DNA of 9,301 bases from Rhodoferax sp. (GTDB taxonomy: Bacteria > Pseudomonadota > Gammaproteobacteria > Burkholderiales > Burkholderiaceae_C), in NCBI GenBank assembly GCA_030683195.1, contig JAUXQA010000052.1, forward strand, positions 1 to 9,301. The letters run 5' to 3'. This document shows positions 7,898 through 9,301 of this stretch, piece by piece (within the stretch, counting starts at the first letter, position 1; every line of letters starts with the position of its first letter). The translations under genes were made by a program, and so were the position numbers. The notes beneath the pieces are model-generated. The model did not search any database. It was not told the origin of the DNA and was given only the letters and a program-made list of their open reading frames with translations.

Positions 7898-7921
7898 GGG
7901 CCAGTTTCCCTGAACCGGCCC
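7898..7921. repeat. Inverted repeat in the leader of the Lon-like gene
   Basis: GGGCCAGTT (7898-7906) faces AACCGGCCC (7913-7921) across a 6-nt loop, with eight of nine positions pairing. In RNA transcribed from the minus strand the mismatch becomes a G-U pair, giving a 9-bp stem 50-74 nt upstream of the Lon-like ATG. No T-run follows, so it is unlikely to be a terminator. It may be an operator or a structured 5' leader. Confidence 0.4.
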
Positions 7922-7929
7922 ATGGGAAT

Positions 7930-7935
7930 TTGACA
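7930..7935 (+). promoter_or_regulatory. Possible -35 element for the flavin oxidoreductase gene
   Basis: A perfect TTGACA lies 44 nt upstream of the ATG at 7980. At 17-nt spacing the -10 position reads TGCTTT (7953-7958), which matches the consensus poorly, so a sigma70 promoter here would need an activator or is not real. The 17-nt spacer almost coincides with a small hairpin, GGCGCA (7937-7942) with TGTGCC (7947-7952). Confidence 0.25.
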
Positions 7936-7979
7936 AGGCGCATGCTTGTGCCTGCTTTGAATGCTCAAATAGGCGCCAA

Positions 7980-8972
7980 ATGATCCCTTTATCTGTTCTT
8001 GACCTCTCCCCCATCCTGCAAGGCAGCGACGCTGCGCAGTCCTTTCGCAACACCCTGAGCCTGGCCCAGCACGCCGAGAAGTGGGGCTACCAACGTTACT
8101 GGCTGGCCGAGCACCACGGCATGCCGGGCATTGCCAGCGCGGCCACCTCGATCCTCATCGGGCATGTGGCGGGCGGCACCAGCCATATCCGGGTGGGCGC
8201 GGGCGGCATCATGTTGCCCAACCATTCACCGCTGGTCATTGCCGAACAATTCGGCACGCTGGCATCGCTCTACCCCGGGCGCATTGACTTGGGATTGGGC
8301 CGCGCGCCGGGCTCGGACCAGATGACAGCGCGCGCCCTGCGCCGCAACAAAGCCTCGGACCCAGATGAGTTTCCGCGCGACGTGGTGGAGTTGATGAACT
8401 ACTTCTCAAGCGAGTCCATCAATCCGGTGCGGGCCGTGCCGGGTCAGGGACTGGATGTGCCGGTGTGGATTTTGGGCTCCAGCCTGTTTGGTGCCGAACT
8501 GGCAGCCATGCTGGGCCTGCCCTATGCCTTTGCCTCCCACTTTGCGCCGCAGCAGATGATGCAGGCCGTGGCGCTGTACCGGGCGAATTTTCGGCCCTCA
8601 AAGCGTCTGGCCAAGCCTTATGTGATGCTGGGCTTCAACGTGTTTGCGGCCGACAGTGACGAAGAGGCCGCCTTCAGGGCCACCTCCATGCAGCAGGCCT
8701 TTGTCAACCTGCGTAGCGGGCACCCTGCACCGTTGCCACCGCCAGTGGAGGGCTACGCCCAACGCGTGGGGCCAGCCGAGCGGGCCTTGCTTGACAGTGT
8801 CTTGTCATGCTCGGCCATTGGCGCGCCGGGCACCGTGCGGGCCAGTATGCAGGCCTTCATTGAGCGCACCGGGGCGGATGAATTGATGATCACCTCGCAG
8901 ATTTTTGACCAGGCGCACCGCTTGCGCTCCTACGAGATTACGTCCGGCATTTTGTCGGCTTCCACGCACTAA
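7980..8972 (+). CDS. LLM class flavin-dependent oxidoreductase, YhbW-like
   Basis: This 330-residue soluble protein has the bacterial luciferase-like monooxygenase fold (a TIM barrel that uses reduced FMN supplied by a partner reductase). It closely resembles E. coli YhbW (335 residues, from memory) along its whole length: SVLDLSPI near the start, YWLAEHHGMPGIASAATS (40-57), MLPNHSPLVIAEQFGTL (78-94), YPGRIDLGLGRAPGSDQ (98-114), then ASHFAP and the SMQQAFVNLR segment. H45 and H46 lie in the conserved AEHH motif of this subgroup. The physiological substrate of YhbW-type proteins is not established, so no reaction is assigned. The ATG at 7980 is the natural family start and has a modest AGG 6 nt upstream. 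The gene is transcribed away from the Lon-like gene and appears to stand alone. Full length, no defects seen. Confidence 0.93.
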   Translation: MIPLSVLDLSPILQGSDAAQSFRNTLSLAQHAEKWGYQRYWLAEHHGMPGIASAATSILIGHVAGGTSHIRVGAGGIMLPNHSPLVIAEQFGTLASLYPGRIDLGLGRAPGSDQMTARALRRNKASDPDEFPRDVVELMNYFSSESINPVRAVPGQGLDVPVWILGSSLFGAELAAMLGLPYAFASHFAPQQMMQAVALYRANFRPSKRLAKPYVMLGFNVFAADSDEEAAFRATSMQQAFVNLRSGHPAPLPPPVEGYAQRVGPAERALLDSVLSCSAIGAPGTVRASMQAFIERTGADELMITSQIFDQAHRLRSYEITSGILSASTH

Positions 8973-9042
8973 AAGGACCAAGCTGCGGCGGGTTCACCAC
9001 CCCCGTTTGGCTTGCGAAACCTCAATCTCCCTCCCCCGGTCT

Positions 9043-9067
9043 CCGCCTAAAGTTTGTGATTTGGCGG
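9043..9067. repeat. Short inverted repeat upstream of the cytochrome gene
   Basis: CCGCC (9043-9047) can pair with GGCGG (9063-9067). Three A-T pairs inside it (AAA 9049-9051 with TTT 9060-9062) follow a single bulged T, leaving an 8-nt loop. There is no T-run after it. It lies 27 nt before the start codon at 9095, in the 122-nt gap after the oxidoreductase gene. It could be a weak operator, a leader structure or chance. I could not find a convincing promoter or terminator in this gap. Confidence 0.25.
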
Positions 9068-9083
9068 ATCTGATTAATCCACG

Positions 9084-9089
9084 GGAGGT
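9084..9089 (+). promoter_or_regulatory. Shine-Dalgarno sequence deciding between two adjacent ATGs
   Basis: GGAGGT is a strong ribosome binding site. Two consecutive in-frame ATG codons follow at 9092 and 9095. Measured from GGAGG (9084-9088), spacing to the first is 3 nt and to the second 6 nt, so the second is the better-placed start. Confidence 0.7.
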
Positions 9090-9094
9090 AGATG

Positions 9095-9301
9095 ATGAAA
9101 TATTCCTTGACGGCTGTAGCCTCGGCGTCCCTGGTGGCGCTGACCCTGTCTCATGGCGCTGCATCGGCACAAACACCCAGAGTGGACCTTGGCAAGCGCG
9201 AATTTGAGTCCAATTGCGCCAGTTGTCACGGCTTAAGCGGCAAGGGTGGTGGCTATGCCGTGGAATGGCTGAGAAAAAGTCCGACCGATCTGACGACGCT
9301 C
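9095..9301 (+). CDS. c-type cytochrome, exported, 3' end outside the window
   Basis: The frame is open from ATG at 9095 to the right edge, giving the first 69 residues. Residues 1-25 form a Sec signal peptide: K2, a hydrophobic core, then ASA before Q26 as the likely cleavage site. The mature part begins VDLGKREFESNCASCHG with a heme-binding CASCH motif at 41-45: two cysteines for covalent heme attachment and the histidine as proximal ligand. The protein should therefore be a periplasmic electron carrier or oxidase-linked cytochrome matured by the Ccm or Ccs system. The following KSPTDLTTL resembles a group of small monoheme cytochromes common in Burkholderiales. The methionine ligand and the rest lie outside, so neither the number of hemes nor the partner can be stated. 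It is 122 nt downstream of the oxidoreductase gene, probably with its own promoter. Confidence 0.88.
   Translation, partial: MKYSLTAVASASLVALTLSHGAASAQTPRVDLGKREFESNCASCHGLSGKGGGYAVEWLRKSPTDLTTL

Larger units (their letters stand above)
7890..7973. repeat. Pair of 10-nt direct repeats in the divergent intergenic region
   Basis: CTCAAATAGG occurs at 7890-7899 and again at 7964-7973. The copies start 74 nt apart, close to seven turns of the DNA helix. The second copy ends 6 nt before the oxidoreductase start codon and overlaps its ribosome binding site. The first lies 43 nt from the Lon-like start. This could be a pair of regulator binding sites, but nothing in the window identifies a regulator. 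Confidence 0.4.

Noticed and set aside
7131..7898. Plus-strand open frame of 255 residues opposite the N-terminal half of the Lon-like gene
   Set aside because: It mirrors the codons of the real gene, has no domain and no convincing ribosome binding site.
7848..7979. Heat-shock (sigma32) promoter for the Lon-like gene
   Set aside because: CTTG and CCCAT fragments are present near 7921-7938 but are far too close together for the 11-16 nt spacing such promoters need.
9092..9094. First of the two tandem ATGs as the cytochrome start
   Set aside because: It is only 3 nt from the GGAGG core, while the next ATG is 6 nt away. Either would give a working signal peptide, so this is a preference and not a proof.

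Overview
The window (about 60% GC by eye) looks like the chromosome of a betaproteobacterium, probably a Comamonadaceae relative such as Rhodoferax or Polaromonas. That placement rests on remembered similarity of the protein sequences and on the codon use; no database search was possible. Coding density is very high. There are no RNA genes, insertion sequences, CRISPR arrays or phage genes that I can support.

Layout. Positions 1-5343 (minus strand) hold the front part of an Mrp-type multisubunit monovalent cation/proton antiporter operon, in the order mrpA (fused to an MrpB module), mrpC, mrpD, mrpE. mrpE runs off the left edge, and mrpF and mrpG would be expected beyond it. All neighbouring genes overlap (10, 4 and 4 nt), and each internal gene has a Shine-Dalgarno sequence inside the preceding gene, so translation looks coupled. 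Positions 5427-7847 (minus) encode a large Lon-family protease of the LonB-like AAA_32 type, 83 nt upstream of mrpA and in the same direction. A 132-nt divergent intergenic region (7848-7979), rich in repeats, separates it from a plus-strand gene at 7980-8972 for a luciferase-like flavin oxidoreductase resembling E. coli YhbW. After a further 122 nt, the 5' part of an exported c-type cytochrome gene begins at 9095 and runs off the right edge.

How the genes work together. The Mrp subunits form one inner-membrane complex. MrpA and MrpD are the complex-I-like antiporter subunits, MrpC resembles NuoK, the MrpB module is carried at the C-terminus of MrpA, and MrpE is a small accessory subunit. The complex exports Na+ (or K+) in exchange for protons and supports pH and salt homeostasis. 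The Lon-like protease may share a transcript with mrp, because no convincing promoter is visible in the 83-nt gap, but a functional link is only inference. The oxidoreductase and the cytochrome appear to be independent genes.

The region is mostly ordinary housekeeping and accessory content, and I found no convincing new system. The points most worth a second look are the arginine in the Walker A motif of the Lon-like protease, the arrangement of repeats between that gene and the oxidoreductase, and the lon-mrp adjacency.
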